Assembly (NCBI GenBank): GCA_900102385.1
Contig: FNBQ01000013.1
Location: 1 to 64,000 of the forward strand
Source of the DNA: Bacteroidales bacterium KHT7
GTDB lineage: Bacteria > Bacteroidota > Bacteroidia > Bacteroidales > Bacteroidaceae
Length of the DNA: 64,000 bases
Reading direction: 5' to 3'
This document shows positions 8,660 to 18,095 of the stretch, in pieces; the first letter of the stretch is position 1, and the number at the start of each line of letters is the position of its first letter. Position numbers and translations under genes: made by a program. The notes beneath the pieces are model-generated. The model did no database searches and was not told where the DNA came from. It saw only the letters and a program-made list of their open reading frames with translations.

Positions 8660-9688
8660 ATGAAGAATCTTAAGGATTTAATAAGACCAAACATATACGC
8701 TCTCGCACCATACAGTTGCGCGCGCAACGAGTTCAAGGGACTCAACGCAACGGCTTATCTCGATGCAAACGAGAACCCTTACAACAGCGCGGTGAACCGT
8801 TATCCAGACCCTCTTCAGCTTGAAGTGAAGGCTATGCTCGCGCCTATTAAGGGCGTGAAAGAGAGCGAGATATTCCTCGGAAACGGAAGCGACGAGGCTA
8901 TCGACCTCGTTTACAGAATCTTCTGCCGCCCCGGGAAGGACAACGTGGTGGCGATAGAGCCAACATACGGAATGTACGAGGTTTGCGCCGACATCAACGA
9001 TGTTGAGTATCGCAAGGTTCTGCTCGACGAGAAATTCGACATTTCTGCCGATAAAATTCTGGCAGCTACAGACGAAAATACAAAGGTTATCTGGTTCTGC
9101 ACGCCGAACAATCCGACGGGCAACAGTCTTAATCAGACTGAGATTGACAGGGTGCTGAAAGCGTTCGACGGCATCGTTGTTGTAGACGAGGCTTACAGCG
9201 ATTTCTCGGCAAGTCCGCTATACCGCAACCGTCTTTCCGAATTTCCGAACATCATCGTTCTGAACACATTCTCAAAGGCATGGGCAAGTGCGGCAATCCG
9301 CCTCGGAATAGCCTTTGCAAGCCCTGAAATTATCGGTTACTTTAACAATGTAAAGTATCCATACAATGTGAATATCCTTACTCAGAAACAAGCAATCGAC
9401 ATTCTGAAAAACCGCGAAAAGGTGGCAGAGTGGGTTAAGATTATCCTTTCTGAACGCAGCCGACTCATCGAGGAATTCGGAAAACTTAGCATCTGCAAGA
9501 AGATTTATCCGTCTGATGCGAACTTCATTCTTGCCGAGGTTGAGGATGCCAATGCAACGTACAACTATCTGATAGAGAAGGGTATAATTGTTCGCAACCG
9601 CAACAAGGTAACTCTCTGCAAGAACTGTCTTAGAATTACCGTCGGAAATCCTGAAGAGAACGACGAATTGCTGAACGCTCTGAAATAA
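8660..9688 (+). CDS. hisC: Histidinol-phosphate aminotransferase
   Basis: This PLP enzyme (fold type I, 342 residues) transfers the amino group from glutamate to imidazole acetol phosphate. The N-terminal segment [10 protein letters not shown] and the cofactor-binding Asn in [10 protein letters not shown] are present. The Asp in [10 protein letters not shown] and the PLP-forming Lys in [15 protein letters not shown] are also visible, as is the terminal [15 protein letters not shown]. It lies one base after hisD and eight bases before hisB. Confidence 0.95.
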   Translation: MKNLKDLIRPNIYALAPYSCARNEFKGLNATAYLDANENPYNSAVNRYPDPLQLEVKAMLAPIKGVKESEIFLGNGSDEAIDLVYRIFCRPGKDNVVAIEPTYGMYEVCADINDVEYRKVLLDEKFDISADKILAATDENTKVIWFCTPNNPTGNSLNQTEIDRVLKAFDGIVVVDEAYSDFSASPLYRNRLSEFPNIIVLNTFSKAWASAAIRLGIAFASPEIIGYFNNVKYPYNVNILTQKQAIDILKNREKVAEWVKIILSERSRLIEEFGKLSICKKIYPSDANFILAEVEDANATYNYLIEKGIIVRNRNKVTLCKNCLRITVGNPEENDELLNALK

Positions 9689-9696
9689 CGCGCATC

Positions 9697-10848
9697 ATGA
9701 AACAGAAGATTTTATTTATCGACAGAGACGGAACTCTGATAAAAGAGCCTGCTGATGAGCAGATTGACTCGTTCGAGAAACTCGAGTTCGTACCCGAGAT
9801 GTTCCGCAACCTAAGTTTCATAAAGTCGCACCTCGACTTTAAGTTTGTGATGGTTACAAATCAAGACGGACTCGGCACGCCGGCAAACCCTTCGGAGAAA
9901 TTCTGGCCAATCCACAACTTCGTGCTACAGTCGCTCAAGGGCGAAGGCATCACATTCGATGCCGTTCACATCGACGAGCATTTTCCCGAGGATAACTCGC
10001 CAATGCGCAAGCCCGGCACCGGAATGCTAACCGAGTACATAAACAACGACGAGTACGATATTGCGGGAAGTTACGTTATTGGCGACCGCGAGACAGATGC
10101 GCAGCTGGCGCGGAATCTGGGCTGCAAGGCTCTCATTCTTGCCAATCCGGCCCTCACATCGGGCGACCCTTCGAACAGTTTTTCGGCAGCAAAGCCAAAG
10201 GCTCAGGATGCCGACGGAATAACATACGTTGAGGACTGGAACAAAATTTCAGAACTTCTCTTCGCCGGAGAGCGCATTGCCGAGGTGAAGCGAACAACCA
10301 AAGAAACCGACATCTATGTTAAACTGAACCTCGACGGAACAGGCGTTTGCGACATAAATACCGGACTCGGTTTCTTCGACCACATGCTCGAGCAGATTGG
10401 CAAGCACGGAAGCATGGATTTGACCATCAAGGTAAACGGCGACCTCTATGTTGACGAGCATCACACCATCGAGGACACCGGTTTGGCTCTGGGCGAATGT
10501 ATTCTGAAAGGATTGGGCGACAAGCGCGGTATAGAACGCTACGGCTACTGCCTACCAATGGATGACTGTCTGTGCAGCGTTGCGCTCGACTTCGGAGGCC
10601 GTCCTTGGCTCATCTGGAATGCCGAATACAAGCGCGAGAAAATAGGCGAGATGCCAACCGAGATGTTCTTCCATTTCTTCAAGAGCCTTAGCGATGCGGC
10701 AAAGATGAACCTCAACATTAAGGCTGAGGGCGACAACGAGCATCACAAGATTGAAGGCACATTCAAAGCCCTTGCAAGAGCCTTGAAGATGGCCGTAAAA
10801 CGCGACATCTACAAGTTCCAGTTGCCATCGAGCAAAGGAACGCTGTAA
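9697..10848 (+). CDS. hisB: Bifunctional histidinol-phosphatase / imidazoleglycerol-phosphate dehydratase
   Basis: The 383-residue fusion has two parts. Residues 1-165 are a HAD phosphatase with the nucleophile motif [12 protein letters not shown] and the late [15 protein letters not shown] motif. Residues about 195-383 are the dehydratase with the metal-binding repeats [15 protein letters not shown] and [15 protein letters not shown], ending SSKGTL. The same fused form is known from enteric bacteria and Bacteroidetes. It is the last gene of the cluster here and is followed by a strong terminator, so hisHAFI must lie elsewhere. Confidence 0.95.
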   Translation: MKQKILFIDRDGTLIKEPADEQIDSFEKLEFVPEMFRNLSFIKSHLDFKFVMVTNQDGLGTPANPSEKFWPIHNFVLQSLKGEGITFDAVHIDEHFPEDNSPMRKPGTGMLTEYINNDEYDIAGSYVIGDRETDAQLARNLGCKALILANPALTSGDPSNSFSAAKPKAQDADGITYVEDWNKISELLFAGERIAEVKRTTKETDIYVKLNLDGTGVCDINTGLGFFDHMLEQIGKHGSMDLTIKVNGDLYVDEHHTIEDTGLALGECILKGLGDKRGIERYGYCLPMDDCLCSVALDFGGRPWLIWNAEYKREKIGEMPTEMFFHFFKSLSDAAKMNLNIKAEGDNEHHKIEGTFKALARALKMAVKRDIYKFQLPSSKGTL

Positions 10849-10865
10849 AAATACACACAAAAAGA

Positions 10866-10905
10866 AGGCTGTTTCCCGATAAGGCTGAGACAGCCTCCTT
10901 TTTTT
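10866..10905 (+). terminator. Intrinsic terminator of the his operon
   Basis: AGGCTGTTTC (10866-10875) pairs with GAGACAGCCT (10887-10896), followed by a run of T to 10905. It lies 17 bases after hisB. Confidence 0.85.
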
Positions 10906-10934
10906 CAGAATAATGTTAAAAGTCGTAAAATACT

Positions 10935-10965
10935 TCTGCCAAGAAATCTGTTTTTTATATCTTTG
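10935..10965 (+). promoter_or_regulatory. Promoter of the TonB_C/LRR gene
   Basis: TCTG at 10935-10938, 19 bases, then TATCTTTG at 10958-10965. The element shows that translation cannot begin at the TTG inside it (10963), which decides the start of the next gene. Confidence 0.7.
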
Positions 10966-10987
10966 CAAAAACTACAACTTTTTTATA

Positions 10988-11892
10988 ATGAAAAGAATAC
11001 ACATCATATTTTTTTACTGCTTTTTGCCACCCTATGCAATGGAAAAACCTTTGCCGTTGCTGATTCCGACTCAATCTACTTACGTCCAGAGATTCTCGCT
11101 GAATATGAAGGTGGAGTGTTAAAAATGATGAAATATATCAGCAAGAAGGTTTATGAATCCGGATGTGCACATCCATGTCCACATATCGTTGTACGGTTTG
11201 TTGTAGAGAAAGACGGAAGCATCTCGAACGCGAGAGTTCATTATAATTCCTCAGATCTGGACGATAGCGACCTTAAAACAATCATATACGAGATGCCAAA
11301 ATGGAAATGCGCCGTCCACAACGGGGAGAAAGTGCGCAGCTGGAATGCCACTTCTATGTATCTTCATTATTACCTTATGGACGAAGAAATAATAATAAGG
11401 ACAGAGCGAAAGGAAGACTCAATACAAAAATGTCGCTCTGCCATCAAACTACGAAAAATAAAGATTCCGAAAGGCATCACAACTATATCAAAACATGCTT
11501 TCTGGAGAAACGAAGATTTGGCCGAAATATCAATTCCAAATACAGTTACAGCCATTGACGACGGAGCATTTGAAGACTGCAAAAATCTTACAACAATCAA
11601 TCTGCCAAAATCTGTAAAAAAGATAGGCACAAACGCCTTTTGCAACTGCGAAAAACTCAGTCGGATTGTCATTCCAGAGAAAGTCGAAAAAATTCCTGCT
11701 GCCATGATGTTTTCTTGCAAGAATCTTACAGATGTAACCCTTCACGACGGCATCAATACAATAGGAGACTATGCTTTCGGGCGATGCGAAAAACTCAAAA
11801 GAATCATCATTCCCAAAGGCACGCGCAGCAAATTCGAGAAACTCTTTGAAGAAAAATATCATCAGTTTCTAACAGAAGACGAGGGGAGATGA
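10988..11892 (+). CDS. Secreted TonB_C-like / LRR_5 protein, frameshifted in the signal peptide
   Basis: The ATG at 10988 starts MKRIHIIFF, then the frame is lost in a run of seven T (11009-11015). One extra T would join it to LLLFATLCNGKTFA and make an ideal signal peptide. As written, the downstream frame opens only at a TTG inside the promoter box. The mature part has a TonB C-terminal-like domain (about residues 40-130: VVRFVVEKDGSISNARV, MPKWKCAVHNGEKVRSW). This is followed by four or five LRR_5 units (about 160-285: IPKGITTISKHAFWRNEDL) and the shared end IIIPKGTRSKFEKLFEEKYH. Function is unknown; fusion of an energy-transducer-like domain to LRRs suggests an envelope role. Phase variation, decay or sequencing error are all possible. 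Confidence 0.75.
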
Positions 11893-12010
11893 ATGTTAAT
11901 TTTAGGATTGTCTCACAGTCTGAAAAACAGAAGATTTAATAACACGCAAAAATGTTAAAAAAATATCGATGCTTTTTCTCTCAAAGCCTTAAAAATTCTT
12001 AAAAAAAATG

Positions 12011-12018
12011 TATTTTTG
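12011..12018 (+). promoter_or_regulatory. Promoter -7 element of the RSH gene
   Basis: TATTTTTG, 25 bases before the ATG at 12043. No clear upstream TTTG at the usual distance. Confidence 0.5.
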
Positions 12019-12042
12019 CATGCTGTAAGAGAGATTATTGTT

Positions 12043-13932
12043 ATGGAGCATATAACTGATATCCAAATCCAAGAAAAAGCTGATGAAGTTTTCAAGGTAT
12101 TAAAAGAAAGAGGAACAACTGAACAGGAAATCAAAAAAGTAATAAGTTCGTACAGACTTGCAGCCGAGGCTCACTATGGCCAGAAACGCAAGTCGGGCGA
12201 GCCGTACATTGTTCACCCTATAGCCGTGGCAAAAATCGTGGCTAAGGAACTCCAACTCGATACCGACACCGTGTGCGCCGCGTTTCTGCACGATGTGGTA
12301 GAAGACACGCCATACACCATCGACGAAATCAGAGACCAGTTTGGCAGCAACGTGGCCTTCCTCGTAAAGGTTGTTACAAAGCAGAAGAAGGCAAACTACG
12401 AGATGTCAAAGCAACTCGATAACTTCAAGCAGATGCTCGACTCGGTTCAGTACGACATTCGCGCCATTCTTATCAAACTTGCCGACCGAATGCACAACAT
12501 GCGCACGCTTAGCAGCATGAGACCCGACAAACAGATGAAAATTGCCGGCGAAACAGATTATTTCTATGCTCCGCTTGCCAACCGTCTTGGACTTTACAGC
12601 GTAAAGACCGAACTCGAAAATCTAAGTTTCAAGTACCGATGTCCGCACGAGTACAAGAAACTCGAAACACTCATTCAGCACGACAAGACGGCATCCGAGG
12701 CGATGCTGCAAAACTTCAACTCCAAAATCTCCGACATTCTAAACAAAAACAGAGTTCCGTTCCGCATCTATACCGAATACCGAATGCCTTACAGCCTCTG
12801 GCGAAAGATGCTTAAGAGCGGAAAGGATTTCAAGCATCTGGAAAACAGACATATAACCCATATTGTCTTTCCCGACATCCTTCCAGAAACGGAGAAGAAT
12901 ACCTGTCTGAAAATATACTCGCTTCTGACCGATGTCTTCAAGGAAAAACCGGGCGGAATTGCCAATTACATCGACTCTCCGAAAGAAAACGGCTACCAAA
13001 GTTTTCATGTAAAACTGCTGTCAGACCATGGAACATGGGAGGAAATTCACATCAGTTCGGAGCGAATGATTCGCACATCGCAACTTGGAGCAATGGCAGA
13101 CAGAACAGAAAACAACATACGCAAATGGATTGAAAAATTCAAGTCGGTGCTGAAAGATGTCGCACTCAACAGTCAGGAGGGTGGCTTCATCGAGAGCGTG
13201 GTAACATCGTTCTACAACGACGATATCATGGTTTTCAGTCCAAAGGGCAGACCAGTTGTTCTGCCGCAGCGTGCCACCGCGCTCGACTTTGCGTTCGAGA
13301 TTCACAACATGATTGGCGAACATGCCCAATATGCGCGCATAAACGGTCGTGTATGCTCGGTAAAAACGGTGCTGAAACGCGGCGACTGCGTTGAGATTGG
13401 CGTAAACGAGAACTGCCATCCGCAGGACGATTGGATTAAGCATGTATTGACATACAAGGCGAAGCGTTTTCTGAGTTCGTACATCAAAAAACATGCCGTT
13501 GCCAAGACTTACGAGCGATGTACGGTCTGCAATCCGCTGCCGGGCGATGAACTTATTGGTTTTAAATGTCTGAATTCAAAACTGATAACAATTCATCGAC
13601 GCAACTGTTCGAGAGCCATCAGCCTTGCCTCGAAAGACGGCGACTCGATTGTTTCGGTTGATTTTTCGGAAGACGAGAATGTGCTCTATCCCGTAAAGAT
13701 AAGCATCAGAGCAGTAGACCGTTATCATCTTCTATGCGACCTTATCGACTGCATCACAAACGTACTGAAACTGTCTATCATCAGCCTCGAAACCACGACA
13801 ATAGACCAGATTGTCGATTGTACAATCGTCTTTTCCGTTCACTCTTTCAACGAGTTGCAGCACGTTATCCGCAATATTTCAGAAATTGATGGCGTAGACG
13901 AGGTTCATCAGGAGAAGTGCGAGATTCGCTAA
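12043..13932 (+). CDS. RelA/SpoT homologue, probable (p)ppGpp hydrolase with degenerate synthetase domain
   Basis: A long RSH protein of 629 residues; the start at 12043 is preferred over an upstream one overlapping the promoter. The HD hydrolase domain is complete: RKSGEPYIVHP, FLHDVVEDT and KLADRMHNMRTL carry the expected metal and substrate residues. The synthetase domain (about 250-350) is recognisable from SLWRKM and SPKENGYQSFH. However, the usual D-x-x-A-x-R strand reads NRHITHIV, F-x-DYI reads IANYI, and E-V-Q-I-R-T reads EIHISS. Key catalytic positions are thus replaced. A TGS domain (about 393-452) and a C-terminal ACT domain (about 550-629) follow. The likely role is degrading the alarmone rather than making it; loss of synthesis is inferred from the motifs. 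Confidence 0.85.
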   Translation: MEHITDIQIQEKADEVFKVLKERGTTEQEIKKVISSYRLAAEAHYGQKRKSGEPYIVHPIAVAKIVAKELQLDTDTVCAAFLHDVVEDTPYTIDEIRDQFGSNVAFLVKVVTKQKKANYEMSKQLDNFKQMLDSVQYDIRAILIKLADRMHNMRTLSSMRPDKQMKIAGETDYFYAPLANRLGLYSVKTELENLSFKYRCPHEYKKLETLIQHDKTASEAMLQNFNSKISDILNKNRVPFRIYTEYRMPYSLWRKMLKSGKDFKHLENRHITHIVFPDILPETEKNTCLKIYSLLTDVFKEKPGGIANYIDSPKENGYQSFHVKLLSDHGTWEEIHISSERMIRTSQLGAMADRTENNIRKWIEKFKSVLKDVALNSQEGGFIESVVTSFYNDDIMVFSPKGRPVVLPQRATALDFAFEIHNMIGEHAQYARINGRVCSVKTVLKRGDCVEIGVNENCHPQDDWIKHVLTYKAKRFLSSYIKKHAVAKTYERCTVCNPLPGDELIGFKCLNSKLITIHRRNCSRAISLASKDGDSIVSVDFSEDENVLYPVKISIRAVDRYHLLCDLIDCITNVLKLSIISLETTTIDQIVDCTIVFSVHSFNELQHVIRNISEIDGVDEVHQEKCEIR

Positions 13933-15666
13933 TCAGATTTTTACAATGCGGTCGGCATGTTCGTTGGCAAGAGCCGACTGATGCGTTGAAAGAATTACAA
14001 GTTTATGCTCGTTGTGCGCAATCTGCTTTAGCAAAAGCATGATGTCGAGTTGGCTTTGCTCGTCGAGGAAAGCGGTCGGCTCGTCGAGAATCAGCACTTC
14101 ACATTCTTGTGTTAAAGCCTTGGCTATCATTGTTTTCTGACGTTCGCCATCCGACAAATCAGAGAAGTACGAATGTTGTTTGTGCGCAAGTCCAACCTTG
14201 GCAATCATCTCCCCGACAATCTCCTTGTCGCGGTTCGACAGTCTGCCGAAATATCCCGTGTGAGGCTGTCGTCCGAACGAAACAACCTGCTCAACGGTAA
14301 TATTATCAACCTGAACTTTATCAGTAAGCACAACTCCAATAAATTTGCTTATCTGTCTGAATGTCAATTTGTTTATATCTGTTTCTTTAAGAAAAACAGA
14401 GCCTTTTATCGGCTTCAGAAATCCCGAAAGCGTGCGAAGCAAAGTCGATTTTCCAGCTCCGTTTCTGCCAAGCAGACAGACAAGTTCGCCTTTCTCAAAC
14501 CGAAGATTGATGTCGCTTGCAACGACCTTCTTTCCGTAGCCGATAGTCAGATTTGCGGCAGAGAGGATTCCTGCATGGTTAACATTAGTTGATGAAGGGG
14601 AAATCCTTCTGCCAAACGATAGCGAAATGCGGTTTCGGTATCCGCTGAAAATGACATACAGAATTACCGGCACTCCAATTATCGGCGTAACGGCATTAAC
14701 CGGCAGCGTTGTGCCTTTGCCCGGCAGAACACATAGGAAATTGCAAAGCAGAGCAACCATACTACCGCACAAAAGTGTGAAGGGCAGAAGTGTGTTGTGA
14801 TGCGACGAACGTAGGGCGATGCGAGCCAGATGCGGCACTGCAAGTCCGATGAACGATATTGGACCGCAAAAAGCCGTCGTAACCGCCGTAAGAAGTCCCG
14901 TGGCAACGAGCAGCAACTGATAGGTGAGCTTGATGTTCACGCCCAGATTGCGCGCGTAGTTATTGCCCAGAAGCAAGGCGTTGAGCGGCTTTACAAGCGC
15001 AACAGACAGAATCCACCCAACGGTAGTGAAGACAACAAAAATAGGTAACTGCTCGGTCGTGACGCTACCAAAACTACCCATTCCCCAAAGAATGTACGAA
15101 TGAACGCCTTGCTCGTTGGCAAAATAATTAAGAAGCGTAATACACGAAGAGGTTAGAAAACTGATTACGATGCCGACGATGAGCAGAAGCAACTCGTTGG
15201 TAATGAACGTGGCAAGCATAAGCAGGATACCGAGCACAAGCATAGAGCCGAGCAAGGCTGCCACGATAATCACCACCCAGCCTTTGCCAACGATGGCGAG
15301 CGTTGTTCCGCCGAAGCACAAAAGCACGACTGCCACGCCAAGACTTGCTCCCGAACTGATGCCGAGAATAGAAGGGTCGGCAAGATGATTGTGGAAGGTG
15401 GTCTGCAACATAAGTCCGGCAACGGCAAGCGAGCCGCCGCATAGCAGAGCCGTAACCGCCTGTGGCATTCGCGAGTGCAGAACTATGAAGGTAAATGCCT
15501 CGTTGCCGCATTGTCCTGTAAGCAAAATGTTTACAACATCGTTGAACGGAATGTTCACCGAGCCTACAAACAGATTCAGCACAAACAGAACGGCGAGCAA
15601 CAAGGCGGTAAGGACGAATTTTAACGTGGTGCTGGATAGTGGCTTATACTTCATATCGTTAAACAT
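13933..15666 (-). CDS. FecCD-type permease fused to its ABC ATPase (metal-chelate/corrinoid importer)
   Basis: One 577-residue chain holds two normally separate subunits. Residues 1-345 are a FecCD/BtuC permease with many membrane helices, including GISSGASLGVAVVL and FCGPISFIGLAVPHLAR. From about 365 an ATPase follows, with Walker A GRNGAGKSTLL, signature LSDGERQKTMIAKAL, Walker B VLILDEPTAFLD and the H-switch LSTHQSA. The ATPase ends soon after the H-switch, shorter than free FecE/BtuD. The usual Gln of the Q-loop is not obvious (LTDKVQVDN). It overlaps by eight bases the stop of an LRR gene and shares an operon with a FecB/BtuF-like binding lipoprotein. Substrate could be heme, siderophore or cobalamin; the sequence does not decide. 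Confidence 0.85.
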   Translation of the reverse strand: MFNDMKYKPLSSTTLKFVLTALLLAVLFVLNLFVGSVNIPFNDVVNILLTGQCGNEAFTFIVLHSRMPQAVTALLCGGSLAVAGLMLQTTFHNHLADPSILGISSGASLGVAVVLLCFGGTTLAIVGKGWVVIIVAALLGSMLVLGILLMLATFITNELLLLIVGIVISFLTSSCITLLNYFANEQGVHSYILWGMGSFGSVTTEQLPIFVVFTTVGWILSVALVKPLNALLLGNNYARNLGVNIKLTYQLLLVATGLLTAVTTAFCGPISFIGLAVPHLARIALRSSHHNTLLPFTLLCGSMVALLCNFLCVLPGKGTTLPVNAVTPIIGVPVILYVIFSGYRNRISLSFGRRISPSSTNVNHAGILSAANLTIGYGKKVVASDINLRFEKGELVCLLGRNGAGKSTLLRTLSGFLKPIKGSVFLKETDINKLTFRQISKFIGVVLTDKVQVDNITVEQVVSFGRQPHTGYFGRLSNRDKEIVGEMIAKVGLAHKQHSYFSDLSDGERQKTMIAKALTQECEVLILDEPTAFLDEQSQLDIMLLLKQIAHNEHKLVILSTHQSALANEHADRIVKI

Positions 15667-16894
15667 CTTCTTCTATAATGTTCTGTTCTTTTAAAGAACA
15701 ATAAGACTGATATTTCTGTTTTGTACCTTTCGGGACATAAAACAAACAATCTTTATCAACATCATCAAAATCAAATTTAGAAAACACTTTTTCAATGTTT
15801 TCTTTCACACCAATATGGATTCTTTTTAATCCAGAGCAACCTTCAAAAGGTATTGGGATATACTTGCCCATTTTTTTTATACTTGTTGGAAGATACAATT
15901 CTTCAATACCACGACAATTACAAAAAGCCAGACTGCCTATCTCTACCACAGATTCTGGAATTCTAACAACTTTTGAGGTTCTTCCACATGGACATAGTAT
16001 TAAACTTTTCATATCCTTTGTGTAAAGAATTCCATCATAGCTGGCATAGTAAGGATTTCCGCTATCAACTTCTATGTTCTTTAATGACATACATTTGTCA
16101 AAAGTTTCAAAATTTAGATTTCCTCTAACCTTTATCGGTATATAAATACTTTCAATACTACATGCAGGGACATCATCACGTCCAAAACTAGCCCCCACGC
16201 CAAAAGCGGGGCGTCCTACAAAAGTCAGATTGTCTGACAGTCTGACCTTTTTCAAACTTGTGCATCCTGTGAAAGCATAATGTCCAATGTATTCCACCGT
16301 ATCGGGCATTATAACAGAAGTTATTTTATCACATTCGGCAAAAGCATAGTCGGGAATTCTCACGATACCGTCGGGTACAACAAATTCGCCTTCTGTCGTT
16401 CTTGGGACACGAGGAAGGACGGTCTTACTTCCTATCACATTTACTCTGTCGAAGTTAAAAAGATCGACATTGAATTTTTGCTTCAACTCAAGTAGAATTT
16501 CATCTATTTCTTTTGTATCTCCTTCGTTCTTCAGCCTTTCATAATTCACATTAAAAAGTCTTGTCAGTTCCTCTGGATATACCCATTCAAAATGATAGCA
16601 GTCTGGCTCATAGCTAAATACAGCTTTTCTGTAATATAACACCACAAACATTAATAGGTCAAAAAACTCCTGTAATGTTACATCATTGTCTTTGAGAATG
16701 TCAATATAATCACTTGACAGACGATTATACAAATTTTGTTCTCCCAATATTCCAATACAATTTTCAAAAGACAAACGATGTAAACGCTTTCCATCACTAT
16801 CATTATAAAAATAATACTCGCCCTTGCCAAAGAAAAAATCTCTGACCTCGTTTCTTCTGATTGCCTTTATGTAATCATCTATATATCCATCCAT
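15659..16894 (-). CDS. LRR_5 protein without signal peptide, embedded in an ABC-importer operon
   Basis: This 411-residue protein is AT-rich relative to its neighbours. Residues 1-150 are charged and aromatic-rich with no recognised domain (MDGYIDDYIKAIRRNEVRDF) and no signal peptide. From about 165 onward there are LRR_5 units (VPDGIVRIPDYAFAECDKI, MPDTVEYIGHYAFTGCTSL). The end (FYVPKGTKQKYQSYC) resembles the C-terminal cap of the other LRR proteins here. It starts four bases after the binding-protein gene and ends overlapping the permease-ATPase gene by eight bases, so it should be cotranslated with the transporter. Its role there is unknown. It may be a horizontally acquired insertion or a cytoplasmic partner. 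Confidence 0.8.
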   Translation of the reverse strand: MDGYIDDYIKAIRRNEVRDFFFGKGEYYFYNDSDGKRLHRLSFENCIGILGEQNLYNRLSSDYIDILKDNDVTLQEFFDLLMFVVLYYRKAVFSYEPDCYHFEWVYPEELTRLFNVNYERLKNEGDTKEIDEILLELKQKFNVDLFNFDRVNVIGSKTVLPRVPRTTEGEFVVPDGIVRIPDYAFAECDKITSVIMPDTVEYIGHYAFTGCTSLKKVRLSDNLTFVGRPAFGVGASFGRDDVPACSIESIYIPIKVRGNLNFETFDKCMSLKNIEVDSGNPYYASYDGILYTKDMKSLILCPCGRTSKVVRIPESVVEIGSLAFCNCRGIEELYLPTSIKKMGKYIPIPFEGCSGLKRIHIGVKENIEKVFSKFDFDDVDKDCLFYVPKGTKQKYQSYCSLKEQNIIEEDV

Positions 16895-16898
16895 AATT

Positions 16899-18020
16899 TT
16901 ACTCAGAGATAGGTTTGTAATAACGTGGCGAATAGTCTTTCTCCACCAAGTCAGGGTTCGAGATGCTTACGAGATCCTTCAGCATTATGTCGGGGCGGAA
17001 AGGGGCTTCGATATAAATAAGTTCGCTTGTCGATGCGTTGTAGACCTTTCTGTCGGCAAAGGCCTTGAACTGGCTGTATTTTGCATTCTCGCCAAGCATC
17101 TGTCGGTACGAGAAAGGAGAGTCATGATAGACAACCCACACGTCGGCATCCTTCGATTTTGACAGGACTTGCTCGAACGAGAGCGGCTTAGACATCTCCT
17201 CTTGATGCTTGAACGGATACTCAAATCCAGCATCGCTAAACAACTGGCCATTAGTGCTATTGCCTCCCGGAGTGTACCAAACTCCCTGATACATCAAGCC
17301 TGCAAGAATCGTCGGTTTCGTCTTTGTCTTTGCAACCTTCTTCTTTAGAGTGAAATAGTTCTTTTCGACAACCGCAAAAAGCGAATCAGCCTTTCTTTCG
17401 CAACCGAAAAGAATACCGTAGAACCGCATCCATTCGGCTCGCGCAATGGCTGAAACCTCGGCATAATCGGCACATTCAACAATAGGTATTCCAATCTGTT
17501 CAATCTTTCCGTAACTTGTGTTGCCCTCGAAGGGCGAAACCATCAGTAAATCGGTCTTGCTGGTTATAATCTGCTCGATGTTTGGGTTCATTCCGTTGCC
17601 GAAATCCTTAATTTTGCCGTCTTTTATAAGTTCCTGCACATTTGGCAGATTCATGTACTGGGCATCGCAAACGCCGCCGATTCTGCCAAGTTCGCCAAGC
17701 ATACTCAGCAGTCCGCAATGCACGCTACTGAAGATTGCAGCCCTCTCGCTCGGCTTTCTGATGACCGTACCATCAACTCCGCTAACATCCGCCGTCGAAT
17801 CGTCGGGGATAATGTATGTATGCAGAACCGCACCATCTTTCCAAGGGTTTGCAAGCACGGCCTTCCGATAGTTTTCATAGCGATATACTTTTATGTATTT
17901 TGCATATTTAAAATTCAAACTATCAATAGGTTTAGTATTGTTTGTTGAAGTATTGCTTCTGCACGAGCATAGTGCAAACAAAACGTATAATGCGGTAAGC
18001 GTTTGTATTATGTGTTTCAT
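16899..18020 (-). CDS. FecB/BtuF-like substrate-binding lipoprotein
   Basis: This periplasmic-facing lipoprotein of 373 residues delivers a metal chelate or corrinoid to the ABC permease. The start at 18020 gives the signal MKHIIQTLTALYVLFALCSC with lipid Cys at 20; the open frame upstream covers the promoter. The Peripla_BP_2 fold is seen in RAAIFSSVHCGLLSMLGELG, ISKSKT-type region TSKTDLLMVSPFEG and the long helix linking the two lobes (about 210-235). It is followed at four bases by the LRR gene and then by the fused permease-ATPase. It is divergent from the wzx gene. Confidence 0.85.
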   Translation of the reverse strand: MKHIIQTLTALYVLFALCSCRSNTSTNNTKPIDSLNFKYAKYIKVYRYENYRKAVLANPWKDGAVLHTYIIPDDSTADVSGVDGTVIRKPSERAAIFSSVHCGLLSMLGELGRIGGVCDAQYMNLPNVQELIKDGKIKDFGNGMNPNIEQIITSKTDLLMVSPFEGNTSYGKIEQIGIPIVECADYAEVSAIARAEWMRFYGILFGCERKADSLFAVVEKNYFTLKKKVAKTKTKPTILAGLMYQGVWYTPGGNSTNGQLFSDAGFEYPFKHQEEMSKPLSFEQVLSKSKDADVWVVYHDSPFSYRQMLGENAKYSQFKAFADRKVYNASTSELIYIEAPFRPDIMLKDLVSISNPDLVEKDYSPRYYKPISE

Positions 18021-18039
18021 CCTAAAAAAATATTTTTTG

Positions 18040-18047
18040 CAAAGATA
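18040..18047 (-). promoter_or_regulatory. Promoter -7 element of the importer operon
   Basis: TATCTTTG on the minus strand, 20 bases before the binding-protein ATG at 18020. Confidence 0.6.
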
Positions 18048-18069
18048 ATATTTTTTGTGCATTAAATTG

Positions 18070-18077
18070 TATTTTTG
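18070..18077 (+). promoter_or_regulatory. Promoter -7 element of the wzx gene
   Basis: TATTTTTG, 19 bases before the ATG at 18096. The two divergent -7 boxes here lie only about 22 bases apart, so the two promoters overlap. Confidence 0.6.
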
Positions 18078-18095
18078 CGAACTCGTAAAATTGTA

